Assembly: GCA_023381535.1 (NCBI GenBank)
Contig: JAMCSN010000197.1
Location: 1 to 64,000, forward strand
DNA from: Bacteroidota bacterium
Lineage (GTDB): Bacteria > Bacteroidota > Ignavibacteria > Ignavibacteriales > Melioribacteraceae
DNA: 64,000 nucleotides
Reading direction: 5' to 3'
Under the pieces are notes generated by a model. That model was not told the origin of the DNA. It searched no databases and saw nothing but the letters and a program-made list of their open reading frames with translations. The position numbers were made by a program, and so were the translations under genes. Positions 34,702-42,384 of the stretch are shown here, piece after piece (position 1 is the first letter of the stretch; the number at the start of each line of letters is the position of its first letter).

Positions 34702-35052
34702 TTACATATTCTTAACCATCATAGACAATTGATTTGCTTGGTTCTGGTTGTATTCGAACGCGATCTTCTTATAGTTAACAAGGTCTATGATAGTGCCAAT
34801 CATACAGATACCGCCAGTTAGAAGGTAAAGAATTCCGAGACCAATCTGGTCTGTTAAAAATCTTTGGATTCCTGCAATGCCTAAAAACCCAACCAGCGTT
34901 ACAAGAAGAATAGTTTGAGGATCTTTTCTGCGCGTGCGGTAAATGTTTGCAAACTGCTGGGCTTGTTTGTCATCCATGTTTTTGAATAAGCCGCCGATAT
35001 AGAATTGTTCGTCGCCCATTATCTCGGGAAGGAGTTCTAGTACATTAGCCAT
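34702..35052 (-). CDS. TM2-domain membrane protein
   Basis: A 116-residue protein whose centre is a TM2 domain: two membrane helices joined by a short turn, with the family pattern GFLGIAGIQRFLTDQIGLGILYLLTGGICMIGTIIDL. A soluble N-terminal region of about 45 residues contains ELLPEIMGDEQFYI. Function is unknown. Its start lies within the end of the DUF2752 gene (8-base overlap), so the two are co-translated. TM2 and DUF2752 genes are also neighbours in other Bacteroidota-type genomes, to my recollection. Confidence 0.88.
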   Translation of the reverse strand: MANVLELLPEIMGDEQFYIGGLFKNMDDKQAQQFANIYRTRRKDPQTILLVTLVGFLGIAGIQRFLTDQIGLGILYLLTGGICMIGTIIDLVNYKKIAFEYNQNQANQLSMMVKNM

Positions 35053-35368
35053 AAGTTACCTCTTTTGTTTTGTGAAAGTTGAAATACATTTTTATTAAGA
35101 GTTTAGAAGTTCGAACAACAATTAAAAAGAAAGCAAGAATTCCCAGCGGATGAGCTTTGATGGAATGTATTAAATCGCCGTGATAAAAAAGTGAAATGGA
35201 CCTTCCCAATCCGCAGCCGGGACAAAAAGTTATTCCCATATTTTTAAAAGGGCAGAGAGTGTAATGCTGCGGCTGATACGGATTGATGAACAGCAGATAG
35301 ATTAATCCCACAAGCCATAACACGGCTTCCCACTCAACAAGTTTTAAAGTTGGTATCAGTTTTTTCAT
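35045..35368 (-). CDS. DUF2752 membrane protein
   Basis: A 107-residue DUF2752 protein with three hydrophobic segments. The family motif is complete: CPFKNMGITFCPGCGLGRSISLFYHGD, with the CxxCG pair and arginine, followed by HPLGILAF. No biochemical role is known. The two-gene unit with TM2 suggests a membrane assembly. The start is ATG 35368. Confidence 0.88.
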   Translation of the reverse strand: MKKLIPTLKLVEWEAVLWLVGLIYLLFINPYQPQHYTLCPFKNMGITFCPGCGLGRSISLFYHGDLIHSIKAHPLGILAFFLIVVRTSKLLIKMYFNFHKTKEVTYG

Positions 35369-35472
35369 ACAAAGATTTGGAAAAGCTTGATTGATAATAA
35401 TTCAAAATTGTACACGAATCAAGTTCCAATTCTTTAGTCGTTTTGAACGGAGAATAGTTTAAGGAAAACGGT

Positions 35473-35552
35473 GTCATTCTGGACTTGACCCAGAATCCGC
35501 ATGAGTATAAACCTACAAAAATAAAGATGCCGGATCGGGGTCCGGCATGACA
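35473..35552. repeat. Palindromic intergenic repeat
   Basis: An 80-bp unit bounded by GTCAT / ATGAC. Inside are two hairpins: TTCTGG/CCAGAA at the left and a perfect 8-bp ATGCCGGA/TCCGGCAT at 35527-35548. The wording (GTCATTCTGGACTTGACCC at one end, GGTCCGGCATGAC at the other) is that of a dispersed repeat seen in several bacterial groups. Confidence 0.65.
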
Positions 35553-35560
35553 GAGGAAAG

Positions 35561-36082
35561 TTATAGATACACCTTCTTAATCGTCTCAACGGAATTCGTT
35601 TCGTATCGCACGATATCGAGGCTGTCGATAGAGCCGACAATCTCAATGTTCTTTTTGTTCAGCTCGTCCGCGTAAGTTTTACACTTGTACGCATCGCTGC
35701 TGTTGCCGACTCCCATGTGGGGAATGAAGGGAATGTCGAGGCGCAGTTCACGTTCTAGAATTCCGGTGTACATTGCGTCGTGAAGCTTCACAAAGATTCG
35801 GTAACCTTCTTCGGGAATTAAAAACACGTCGGTGTAATTGCTGAATGAGCTTTTCACAATCTGCGCGCACCGGAGAACAAAGTAAAATTGGTTAAATTGC
35901 TTTGCAACTTTTTCAACGTGATGGATTAACGTTTTCTCGTCAATGCTCGGCACCGGAAACACAATAGTGAAATGAGACTCAAAAAGTTTGAAGTAACGTT
36001 CGTCATGTTTCGCGCGGAACGACTGAATCCATTCGTAATCTTTCTTCTCAAGTTGAGGATATGCTAAAACCACCAAAGACAT
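35561..36082 (-). CDS. 2H phosphoesterase (2'-5' RNA ligase-like)
   Basis: A 173-residue protein of the 2H phosphoesterase superfamily, whose members hydrolyse or ligate 2'-5' or cyclic phosphodiesters. The first HxTx motif is intact (HFTIVFP near residue 37). The second appears as HMGVGN near residue 127, with Gly in place of Ser/Thr. Retention of both histidines suggests some activity, but the change could weaken phosphate binding. It is probably last in a minus-strand run with the DinB-like gene and mgsA. Confidence 0.75.
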   Translation of the reverse strand: MSLVVLAYPQLEKKDYEWIQSFRAKHDERYFKLFESHFTIVFPVPSIDEKTLIHHVEKVAKQFNQFYFVLRCAQIVKSSFSNYTDVFLIPEEGYRIFVKLHDAMYTGILERELRLDIPFIPHMGVGNSSDAYKCKTYADELNKKNIEIVGSIDSLDIVRYETNSVETIKKVYL

Positions 36083-36129
36083 AATTCCAGTCCGATGTTA
36101 GTTTGCATTTTATTCATTCAACCATTCAA

Positions 36130-36645
36130 TCATGCATTCAAATACCGTTCACGTACAACGTTCAAGTGGTGCAGCGCGTGTCCGGCAAGCACGTAGGCAA
36201 TAGCTCTCACGGTTACTTCGTTTTTATTCGCAATGCCTTTGCGCGTCCACATTTCATCCGAAAAGTTGCCGAACATTTTCAAATTCGATTTACGCAGAGC
36301 GACAAACTCTTCCACTATGTCTGCGAGTTTCAGCTTGTCAAAATTGGCATTCGCTACGTAATCGTTTTGTTCGAATCCCGGCAGACTGTTTTTCTCGCCG
36401 CGCGAAATGCACAACGCTCTATATGCAAAGATTCTCTCGCTGTCCATTATGTGTCCGAGAACTTCTTTGACGCTCCATTTATCCGTCGCGTAACGGAACG
36501 AAGCTTTTTCTTCCGAAACTCCGGAAAAAAGTTTTACGGCTTCGTCAAGTTGCTGGTTCAAATACTCAAGTATATCTATTTGAGGGACATCCTTGATGTA
36601 CTGGTGATAGTAAGGTGCATATTCGTTTTGATCAGGGCGCTGCAT
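36130..36645 (-). CDS. DinB/YfiT-like metal-binding protein
   Basis: A 171-residue four-helix DinB-superfamily protein. The three metal-binding histidines appear as the His in KEVLGHIMDSERIF and the two in GHALHHLNVVRERY. Relatives include YfiT-like hydrolases and thiol-dependent (bacillithiol, mycothiol) transferases; the substrate here is unknown. It has no signal peptide. It lies 48 bases upstream of the 2H gene and 33 bases downstream of mgsA, with a small hairpin between it and mgsA. Confidence 0.85.
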   Translation of the reverse strand: MQRPDQNEYAPYYHQYIKDVPQIDILEYLNQQLDEAVKLFSGVSEEKASFRYATDKWSVKEVLGHIMDSERIFAYRALCISRGEKNSLPGFEQNDYVANANFDKLKLADIVEEFVALRKSNLKMFGNFSDEMWTRKGIANKNEVTVRAIAYVLAGHALHHLNVVRERYLNA

Positions 36646-36659
36646 AATAGTCCTTTATC

Positions 36660-36672
36660 CCGCCAGAGGCGG
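36660..36672. terminator. Short GC hairpin between mgsA and the DinB-like gene
   Basis: CCGCC AGA GGCGG followed on the plus strand by ATTTTTTA. On the minus strand, the direction of both genes, no T tract follows, so it is more likely one of the CCGCC/GGCGG repeats also seen at 31182-31196. Confidence 0.4.
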
Positions 36673-36677
36673 ATTTT

Positions 36678-37136
36678 TTAAATTTCTCGTTTCAGGTAAT
36701 TATTATAATCCGGCACGATGCGATTGTATTTCTCATTCATTAAAGGAGAAGAAAAAATAAAATCTGCCGAAGACCTGTTGTTTGCAATCGGAATATTCCA
36801 GACGACGGCGATTCTTAAAAGCGCTTTGACATCGGGATCATGCGGCTGAGGTTCGAGCGGATCCCAAAAGAAAATCAGAACATCGATTTCATTCTCTGAG
36901 ATTTTTGCGCCAAGCTGTTGATCTCCGCCTAACGGACCGCTTTGTAACTTACTGACTTTTAATCCCAAATCCTGCTCAAGAATTTTTCCTGTTGTTCCAG
37001 TTGCTAGAATTTCATGTTTACTTAGCGAATCAATATTAAATTTTGCCCACTCGATCAAGTCATGCTTTTTGTGGTCATGAGCAACAAGAGCAATTCTTTT
37101 TCTCTTTTGCATCGAAATATTTATAAACTTATCCAT
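36678..37136 (-). CDS. mgsA: Methylglyoxal synthase
   Basis: Converts dihydroxyacetone phosphate to methylglyoxal and phosphate, a bypass used when phosphate is short or sugar phosphates build up. The phosphate-binding ATGTTGK, the SGPLGGDQQLG motif with its catalytic Asp, and the second active-site Asp in FFWDPLEPQPHDPDVKAL are all present. The start at ATG 37136 (MDKFINIS) has GGAAGGAAA upstream; an earlier in-frame TTG overlaps that site and is unlikely. 152 aa is normal. It is first in a minus-strand run with the DinB-like and 2H genes. Confidence 0.94.
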   Translation of the reverse strand: MDKFINISMQKRKRIALVAHDHKKHDLIEWAKFNIDSLSKHEILATGTTGKILEQDLGLKVSKLQSGPLGGDQQLGAKISENEIDVLIFFWDPLEPQPHDPDVKALLRIAVVWNIPIANNRSSADFIFSSPLMNEKYNRIVPDYNNYLKREI

Positions 37137-37312
37137 TAGATGATTTCCTTCCAATTGGGCAGATTTGTTCAGAGTTAATCCTCTCAGACAAAAATAAACA
37201 ATTCAAATTATTTCATCAGCAAAAATTTATGAGTCGAAAAGACGGTGGGGAGTTAAAACGAACAAGGTTAAGTATCCGGCTCCGCTATCTTCACAAACGT
37301 TTGCCGACCTGA

Positions 37313-38395
37313 TTAGTGCACTTCTTTTACTTTCAACTGTGAAGGTGCGGAGAAGAAGTCTTTAAGGTAGTAACCCTTGCTGATCAATTCTTGTTTGTTG
37401 TCTTCAATAAATTCCTTAACCAGTTCAATGTCGATTACTTTTGTTATTCCGGGTCGAAGTACCTGTTCCTTATCAACATAAACTTCTCCTTTGTACGGAA
37501 TCATCGGATTGTAATCGAGATCATGTTCTCGTTGCATGGGGCGAACAGTGTACATGAAATCAGCCGGGACGGATTTTACCAAACCGACGAGTTCAAAGTT
37601 TGGAACGCCGTCTCTGATTGCAAGAACGATTCCGCCGCTGAATCCTCTGTTGTACGCCGCATCAATCAGAAAATAATTTTTATCCCTTACGGGACTACTT
37701 ACAATTCCTTTAGTAACCATCTTAAAATTCATCGGGTAGCCGAAGACATAAACGAAACTTCCCCATTCAAGTTCCGAAGATTTTCCCCAAGGATAAGCGA
37801 AGGGAACAAGCTTCCACGTTTTTTCCGGCGAGTAAGTTCTACCCAAGATTGCAAGGTCATTCACTTTGTCGATAGCAAGAATTTCAATCTCACCGTTATC
37901 CGGCAGATCGGTTACGTAATTTGTTTGCTTGGATTTTATTGATACGCTTTGAACGTAGTTGGAAAGAGAGCCGTCTTGATTAACGAAGAACGAAATTATT
38001 GTATCCGGAAATGAAACAACGTGAGCCAACGTAAGAAGCGCCACCTGTCCCAGATCTTTATTAATAAGTGTTGCAGTGCCGGATGCAGTTCTATTGAAGA
38101 AAACTTTTTCGTAAGCGACCTTTTCATAATTTAAACCGCTTATTCCAACCGCTCTTATCTTGTCGCTTTCGTTGAAAAGGTAACTTGTATAAAAAGCTAT
38201 ACTGTTTACCAGCTTAACAGAATTGCTAATGTTTTCAAGCTGTGTCGAAGAATTTCGATACGGAAATTCGCTGTCGTATTTGCCGTCGTTAAGCGTGGGA
38301 TAAACTTTATCGTAAACCGAACTTGATGAACACGAGGTGACAAGAATAAAAGAAAAAGCAGCTGCAATAATTTTAAAGCAAAATAATCTTTTCAT
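37313..38395 (-). CDS. Trypsin-like serine protease lipoprotein
   Basis: An exported lipoprotein (signal peptide ending LVTSC, a good lipobox, then a serine-rich linker) with a chymotrypsin-fold protease domain. Candidate triad residues are His in LLTLAHVV, Asp in VNDLAILG and Ser in NRGFSGGIVL, the HtrA/trypsin pattern. No PDZ domain follows; the last 70 residues are helical and charged. It may act on envelope proteins. The order His-Asp-Ser and spacing look functional. It appears monocistronic. Confidence 0.8.
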   Translation of the reverse strand: MKRLFCFKIIAAAFSFILVTSCSSSSVYDKVYPTLNDGKYDSEFPYRNSSTQLENISNSVKLVNSIAFYTSYLFNESDKIRAVGISGLNYEKVAYEKVFFNRTASGTATLINKDLGQVALLTLAHVVSFPDTIISFFVNQDGSLSNYVQSVSIKSKQTNYVTDLPDNGEIEILAIDKVNDLAILGRTYSPEKTWKLVPFAYPWGKSSELEWGSFVYVFGYPMNFKMVTKGIVSSPVRDKNYFLIDAAYNRGFSGGIVLAIRDGVPNFELVGLVKSVPADFMYTVRPMQREHDLDYNPMIPYKGEVYVDKEQVLRPGITKVIDIELVKEFIEDNKQELISKGYYLKDFFSAPSQLKVKEVH

Positions 38396-38494
38396 AAAAT
38401 CACCATGGCTACCAAATCTTGAATTAAATCTACTTCAAAAACTTGATTAAATAAAGCATGTACAAACTTGTTAATCAATTCGAAAAACCGGCGG

Positions 38495-40267
38495 CTATAA
38501 ATTTTTCATCCACGCACTGCGTAGTGTAAGCTGTTCTTCACTCGGGTTCTCCATAACTTTGAGCAAGTGTTTAATAGGTCGCGGCTGCATCGCTAACTTA
38601 ACATCTTTCTGCTCGCCGTTTCTATCAACCGTAACCGTAAATGAATTGCCTACCCTCAGACTTCTGATGAACGAAAATTTCTCTTGCGCGTTTTGCAGAG
38701 TAATTTCGTCTCCGTTTATTTTGAGAATATAATCGCCTTTTTGGATTCCGTCGGTTGTAGGTTTATCGACCACGTTTACAATTAATTTATTGTCCTTCAC
38801 GCCGAGACCCAAGCCCAAATAAGTTTTAGAACTATCTGTGCCTGCTGATTCTTGATAATCAATTCCAAGCTTCGCAAAATATTCTCTGATTGGTAACGGT
38901 TCGGTTCCTTTTATATATTTATTGATGAAGTCTGCAATTTCGGGATAGGTGCGTTTTACAAATTCATCAAAGAAATCTTTTTCGCTGAAAGGTTTGTTGG
39001 CGCCGTAGTCCCTGTATAGCTGATTCAAAACTTCGCGCAGACCTTTTTTGCCGTGAGACAATTCAAGCAGACGAATATCTAACAGAGTTGCAACGACAGC
39101 ACCTTTCTTGTATATGTTCCCGTATTGGTCTTGCATCTCGGTAGAGTGAAGCGCGAGATCAACAAGCGATACTTTCGGATCGTAATTATCATTCATCGAA
39201 ATTTTTTCCCGCAGATCTGCCAGGTAGTCGTCAAGACTCATTAAATAATCTCTGAGCTGTAAAATTCTGGCAGCCCATTCGGTAACACCTTCGTATAACC
39301 AAAGATGCTGGGACATTGTCGGTTTTTCAAAATTGAAATTGCTGATAAGCTCGCTGTGAATGTTCAACGGCGTTACGATGTGATAGAATTCATGCGCCGC
39401 CATAGATTTTAATTCCTTAGCCCTATTGTCGTCTAGCGAACCGTCTTTAATAACATATTCGGAACTATAGTTATGTTCCCACGCTCCGGCAGAAAAATTT
39501 TCGAAGTGAAAAAGAAAAGTATATCTATCAACCGGCAATCCTTCTGTGAACTGACTTGTTGCCGATAAAATATCTTCGAGCAGCTGCAGAACTTGTTCGG
39601 AATTTATCTCACCCGATTTCGAGTAAGTGTAAACATCTACAGTTGTGTTTTCAACTTTTGAAGTTGCTTTTGTAAGCTTACCAAGGAGAATCGGAGAATC
39701 AACAACGTAATCGTAATCCGGTGCATCGTAGAAACCGTTTGAATCCAATTTCAATGCGGTGCCGACGGTCCAGTCGGCGGGGTAATCAAGTTTAATTTCA
39801 ATCGGAGTCTTCTGCATTCCGTGAAAGTATCCGAAAACACATTGTCCGTTCAGAAGAACGTTATCGTTTTCAATAGTAGTTCCGCACATTGGATAAACCA
39901 TGTTTTCTTTCACCGGATTGTTCCATGTGTCTGCAACCGAGTAAACAATTTTTGCTGTCTTTGCCGGATCGGAAAGCTCCCATTGATTTACAGAAATATG
40001 TTTTGTTGCAAGTTCATTTCCATCGGCATCAATAGCTTTGAATGTCCGGACGAATCTACCGATATCCATCGTCTGGTATGTTCCGGGCGCCGTTGATGCG
40101 AATTGATAGATTTTGTTTTGATTGCTAAGTTTTTCCGGAACCAATGTAACGTTAAAGAGGTGACTCGCGCGGTCGTTCAAATCAACGTAAAATTTTTGCT
40201 GTGCAAAAGTGAACGAACCCAAAAACAACAGGACTGCTATCGTGGTAAATGTCAGTTTACTTTTCAT
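38495..40267 (-). CDS. M61-family metallopeptidase with PDZ domain
   Basis: A secreted peptidase of the M61 (glycyl aminopeptidase-like) family. A signal peptide (ending near FTFAQ) is followed by an N-terminal beta domain, a gluzincin catalytic domain with the zinc motif HEFYH near residue 290 (AAHEFYHIVTPLNIHS) and the third ligand Glu in WLYEGVTEWAA, and a C-terminal PDZ domain (about residues 480-570, KGDYILKINGDEI). M61 enzymes cleave N-terminal Gly or Ala or act as oligopeptidases. 590 aa matches the family. Beta-strand-rich ends suggest periplasmic location. Confidence 0.92.
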   Translation of the reverse strand: MKSKLTFTTIAVLLFLGSFTFAQQKFYVDLNDRASHLFNVTLVPEKLSNQNKIYQFASTAPGTYQTMDIGRFVRTFKAIDADGNELATKHISVNQWELSDPAKTAKIVYSVADTWNNPVKENMVYPMCGTTIENDNVLLNGQCVFGYFHGMQKTPIEIKLDYPADWTVGTALKLDSNGFYDAPDYDYVVDSPILLGKLTKATSKVENTTVDVYTYSKSGEINSEQVLQLLEDILSATSQFTEGLPVDRYTFLFHFENFSAGAWEHNYSSEYVIKDGSLDDNRAKELKSMAAHEFYHIVTPLNIHSELISNFNFEKPTMSQHLWLYEGVTEWAARILQLRDYLMSLDDYLADLREKISMNDNYDPKVSLVDLALHSTEMQDQYGNIYKKGAVVATLLDIRLLELSHGKKGLREVLNQLYRDYGANKPFSEKDFFDEFVKRTYPEIADFINKYIKGTEPLPIREYFAKLGIDYQESAGTDSSKTYLGLGLGVKDNKLIVNVVDKPTTDGIQKGDYILKINGDEITLQNAQEKFSFIRSLRVGNSFTVTVDRNGEQKDVKLAMQPRPIKHLLKVMENPSEEQLTLRSAWMKNL

Positions 40268-40734
40268 GGGAAGTTTCCTTTATTGAAATAGATCGTCAAT
40301 TAAGACGGCTTCTGTAAAATTAAGTTTTATCAGAAAGATTAAAATGCTGCTGCTTTTACAAAAACGATATACTTAAGGGGATTTCTAAAAACTATTTTTA
40401 AAATGAATGAGTCTACTCTAAAAAGGTATTTCAGTTGCCCAAAAGTTACGATTCCGGTATAAATTAGCAGCAGAAAAATTCGAAAATGACCTTTTTAGAT
40501 TCGCCTCATGAATAGAACACAGATAAAACACTAGCCTCGCCGAGCTTCCGCCTCGGCTTGCCACCCGCTTCGCCTTGCTCGCCTCGCTTCGCGGGCGAAG
40601 CGGGCGTTAAACGAGGCAAGTCGGCGAGACGGGTCGGCGAAGCGGGGAATCACACAGATCTTTTTTTGAAGTTTTCAGAAGCCCCCTTAAATAGCATTGC
40701 TTCAATTATAACCATAAGATTTGCATCGGCAAGT
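40268..40734. other. Intergenic region with GC-rich palindromic cluster
   Basis: 467 bases without a gene. The left half is AT-rich and should include the promoter of the M61 gene. The right half holds a GC-rich repeat cluster (40530-40650), flanked on both sides by CACAGAT words (AACACAGAT near 40516, CACACAGAT near 40651). This suggests the GC cluster sits inside another repeat. Confidence 0.6.
40530..40650. repeat. GC-rich palindromic repeat cluster
   Basis: About 120 bp of GC-rich words (GCCTCGCC, CCTCGGCTTGCC, GGCGAGACGGG, GAAGCGGG), including a perfect hairpin CGCTTCG CGGG CGAAGCG at 40585-40602. The words are shared with 16517-16578 and 49010-49105. Frames through it give low-complexity, non-homologous peptides. 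Confidence 0.75.
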
Positions 40735-41310
40735 TTATCTTGTCCGCTTGTATTTCCCAATCAAATGCGCTTCGGCAAGAATATGACCTTTCATGGCTTC
40801 CAGCAACTGCTTTTTGTTTGCACTGTCGTTTAGTGAGAGAGAAATATTTAGCGCATAAAGTTTGAAAAAGTACCTGTGTGTTCCCGAAGGCGGGCACGGG
40901 CCGCCGTAATAATTTGTCCGGAAATCATTCATGCCCTGAACAATTCCTTCCGTAAAATTTCCGCTCAAGGATGCATTTTCTTTCAGACTTGTTGTTGAAG
41001 CCGGTATGTTGAAAAGCACCCAGTGAACCCAATCGCCTCTGGGCGCATCGGGATCGTCGACTATCAAAACAAAAGTTTTTGTTTCTTTCGGTGCACCGCT
41101 CCAATTCAGCGGTGGAGATTCATTTACACCGTCGCATGTGTATTGAACGGGAATCATTGCGCCTTCGGCAAAGGCGGAACTGAAAAGTTTAAACTCCATT
41201 TGATTTCCCTTTTTTATTTTTTGAAAATGCCCGGAATCGGTACTTGATAACGGGACAATGATCAATATTAAAAACAATGCGGTTAAAATCTTATTCTTAA
41301 TCTTGCTCAT
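40735..41310 (-). CDS. YbhB/YbcL-family (PEBP-like) exported protein
   Basis: A 191-residue phosphatidylethanolamine-binding-protein fold, the bacterial YbhB/YbcL group. Family blocks are PVQYTCDGVNESPPLNWSGAP, FVLIVDDPDAPRGDWVHWVLFNIP, and GPCPPSGTHRYFFKLYAL. An N-terminal hydrophobic signal (ILTALFLILIIVPLSS) indicates export. A second ATG (MEFKLFSSAF) begins the conserved fold and might be used for a cytoplasmic form. The ligand and role of bacterial members are not established. It is alone on its strand locally. Confidence 0.9.
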   Translation of the reverse strand: MSKIKNKILTALFLILIIVPLSSTDSGHFQKIKKGNQMEFKLFSSAFAEGAMIPVQYTCDGVNESPPLNWSGAPKETKTFVLIVDDPDAPRGDWVHWVLFNIPASTTSLKENASLSGNFTEGIVQGMNDFRTNYYGGPCPPSGTHRYFFKLYALNISLSLNDSANKKQLLEAMKGHILAEAHLIGKYKRTR

Positions 41311-41370
41311 AATCTTACTCTGTTTTTCATAACCTTACACTATAATTATTCATTGATTGTTTCAAGTTGT

Positions 41371-42096
41371 TTAAGTGCAAAAAAATTGCGGAAATCTTTT
41401 CATAACACAATGCCCGATCATGTCTGCAATCTCTTCAAATTTGAGAAGATTGGTATTTATGATTGCATGATAAAGAAGCGGGTCTTCCACATTCTTGTGA
41501 AAGTATTTCCAGACATAATTTTTTCTGGCTTCATCTTCTTCCTTAATAAACTCCGCCGCTTTTTTCGCGGTTACGTTGTAAAGCCGCATGGAATTTTCAA
41601 TTCTATAATTTAATGGGGCTACCAGTCGCACATGGAAAGCTCTTTCCAAATTTGCAGTTATGATGGTTGCGCCTCTGCCGACCAAAATTACATTTCCGTA
41701 TTCGGCAAGCTTTAGAATTGTGCGGGAAGTTTTGTGAAGCAGCGAAAGTTTTGACGGAGTGATTCCCAAAATTTCACCGAACCATGAATCGATCTTCGCC
41801 GGTTTCTCTTCGGACAAATGTTTTTTGAAATGTTCCGGCAGATGATGATCTTCCATAACTTTTTCAATCAATTCACGGTCGAAGAAAGTCCAATCGTCAT
41901 ATTCATCAATCGCATGCTTGTTGAAATGTTCGGTCAGCTTTTCACAGATTGCCGTTGCGCCTACGCCGGTCTCGCGTGAAATTGTTATCACCGGTCCGGG
42001 ATTAGTTTTTCTTTTGTGGATTTTAGCTTCTTCCGAATCTTGATAATGTTTGTCGATATAGATGCGGGCTTTCTCGTATGATCCTAATACTTTCAT
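41371..42096 (-). CDS. Cytidylate-kinase-like protein
   Basis: A 241-residue P-loop protein of the cytidylate-kinase-like family (distinct from Cmk itself). The ATP-binding loop is ITISRETGVGATAICEKL near residue 37, with GVGAT instead of the classical GKG(K/S)T. A DRELIEKV segment and the second half NVILVGRGATIIT with FHVRLVAPLNYRIENSM are typical. The first 30 residues are an unusual extension. Substrates of this subfamily are unproven. GGAGG six bases before ATG 42096 fixes the start. Confidence 0.82.
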   Translation of the reverse strand: MKVLGSYEKARIYIDKHYQDSEEAKIHKRKTNPGPVITISRETGVGATAICEKLTEHFNKHAIDEYDDWTFFDRELIEKVMEDHHLPEHFKKHLSEEKPAKIDSWFGEILGITPSKLSLLHKTSRTILKLAEYGNVILVGRGATIITANLERAFHVRLVAPLNYRIENSMRLYNVTAKKAAEFIKEEDEARKNYVWKYFHKNVEDPLLYHAIINTNLLKFEEIADMIGHCVMKRFPQFFCT

Positions 42097-42194
42097 TGCT
42101 TACCTCCAATGAAAGTTTATAAAATGAAGTGAGAGTAAATACTCTAATCAAAACTAACGGAAGGCAATTTGATTAGCAAGAGGCATTAAGCGTC

Positions 42195-42340
42195 CAATGT
42201 TGTCAGGTTTAGGTTAATAGACTTTGGACTAAAGTCCAATGAGAAAAGGTTTGTTTAGTAACCCCACGCTTAAGCGTGGGGTTAGAACAAGTAAAAGCTA
42301 ATAGGGCTTTAGCCCAATAATTCTTAACCTGACAACATTG
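42195..42340. mobile_element. MITE-like element with internal hairpins
   Basis: A 146-bp non-coding unit with perfect 15-bp terminal inverted repeats CAATGTTGTCAGGTT (42195-42209 / 42326-42340). Inside are three further hairpins: GGACTAAAGTCC, CCCCACGCTTAAGCGTGGGG and GGGCTTTAGCCC. Short palindromes of this GGGCTAAAGCCC kind resemble those recognised by REP-associated or IS200/IS605-type transposases, but no transposase is present. Confidence 0.7.
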
Positions 42341-42348
42341 CGTTAACC

Positions 42349-42374
42349 GCCCCTCTCAGAATGGAGAGAGGGGC
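42349..42374. terminator. Hairpin downstream of the amidase gene
   Basis: Perfect stem GCCCCTCTC / GAGAGGGGC with an 8-base loop, 10 bases beyond the amidase stop codon. No U tract follows on the minus strand. It is similar in wording to the 23606-23630 repeat. Confidence 0.4.
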
Positions 42375-42384
42375 AGAAGTAAAA

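Noticed and set aside
36103..36681. 192-codon plus-strand open frame
   Set aside because: It lies opposite the DinB-like gene, which has clear family motifs. The plus-strand product has no recognisable features.
40530..40650. Possible CRISPR array
   Set aside because: The GC-rich words are irregularly spaced, overlap, and lack constant repeats with unique spacers; there are no cas genes.
40558..40833. 91-codon plus-strand open frame
   Set aside because: Begins inside the GC-rich repeat cluster and runs antisense into the YbhB-like gene.
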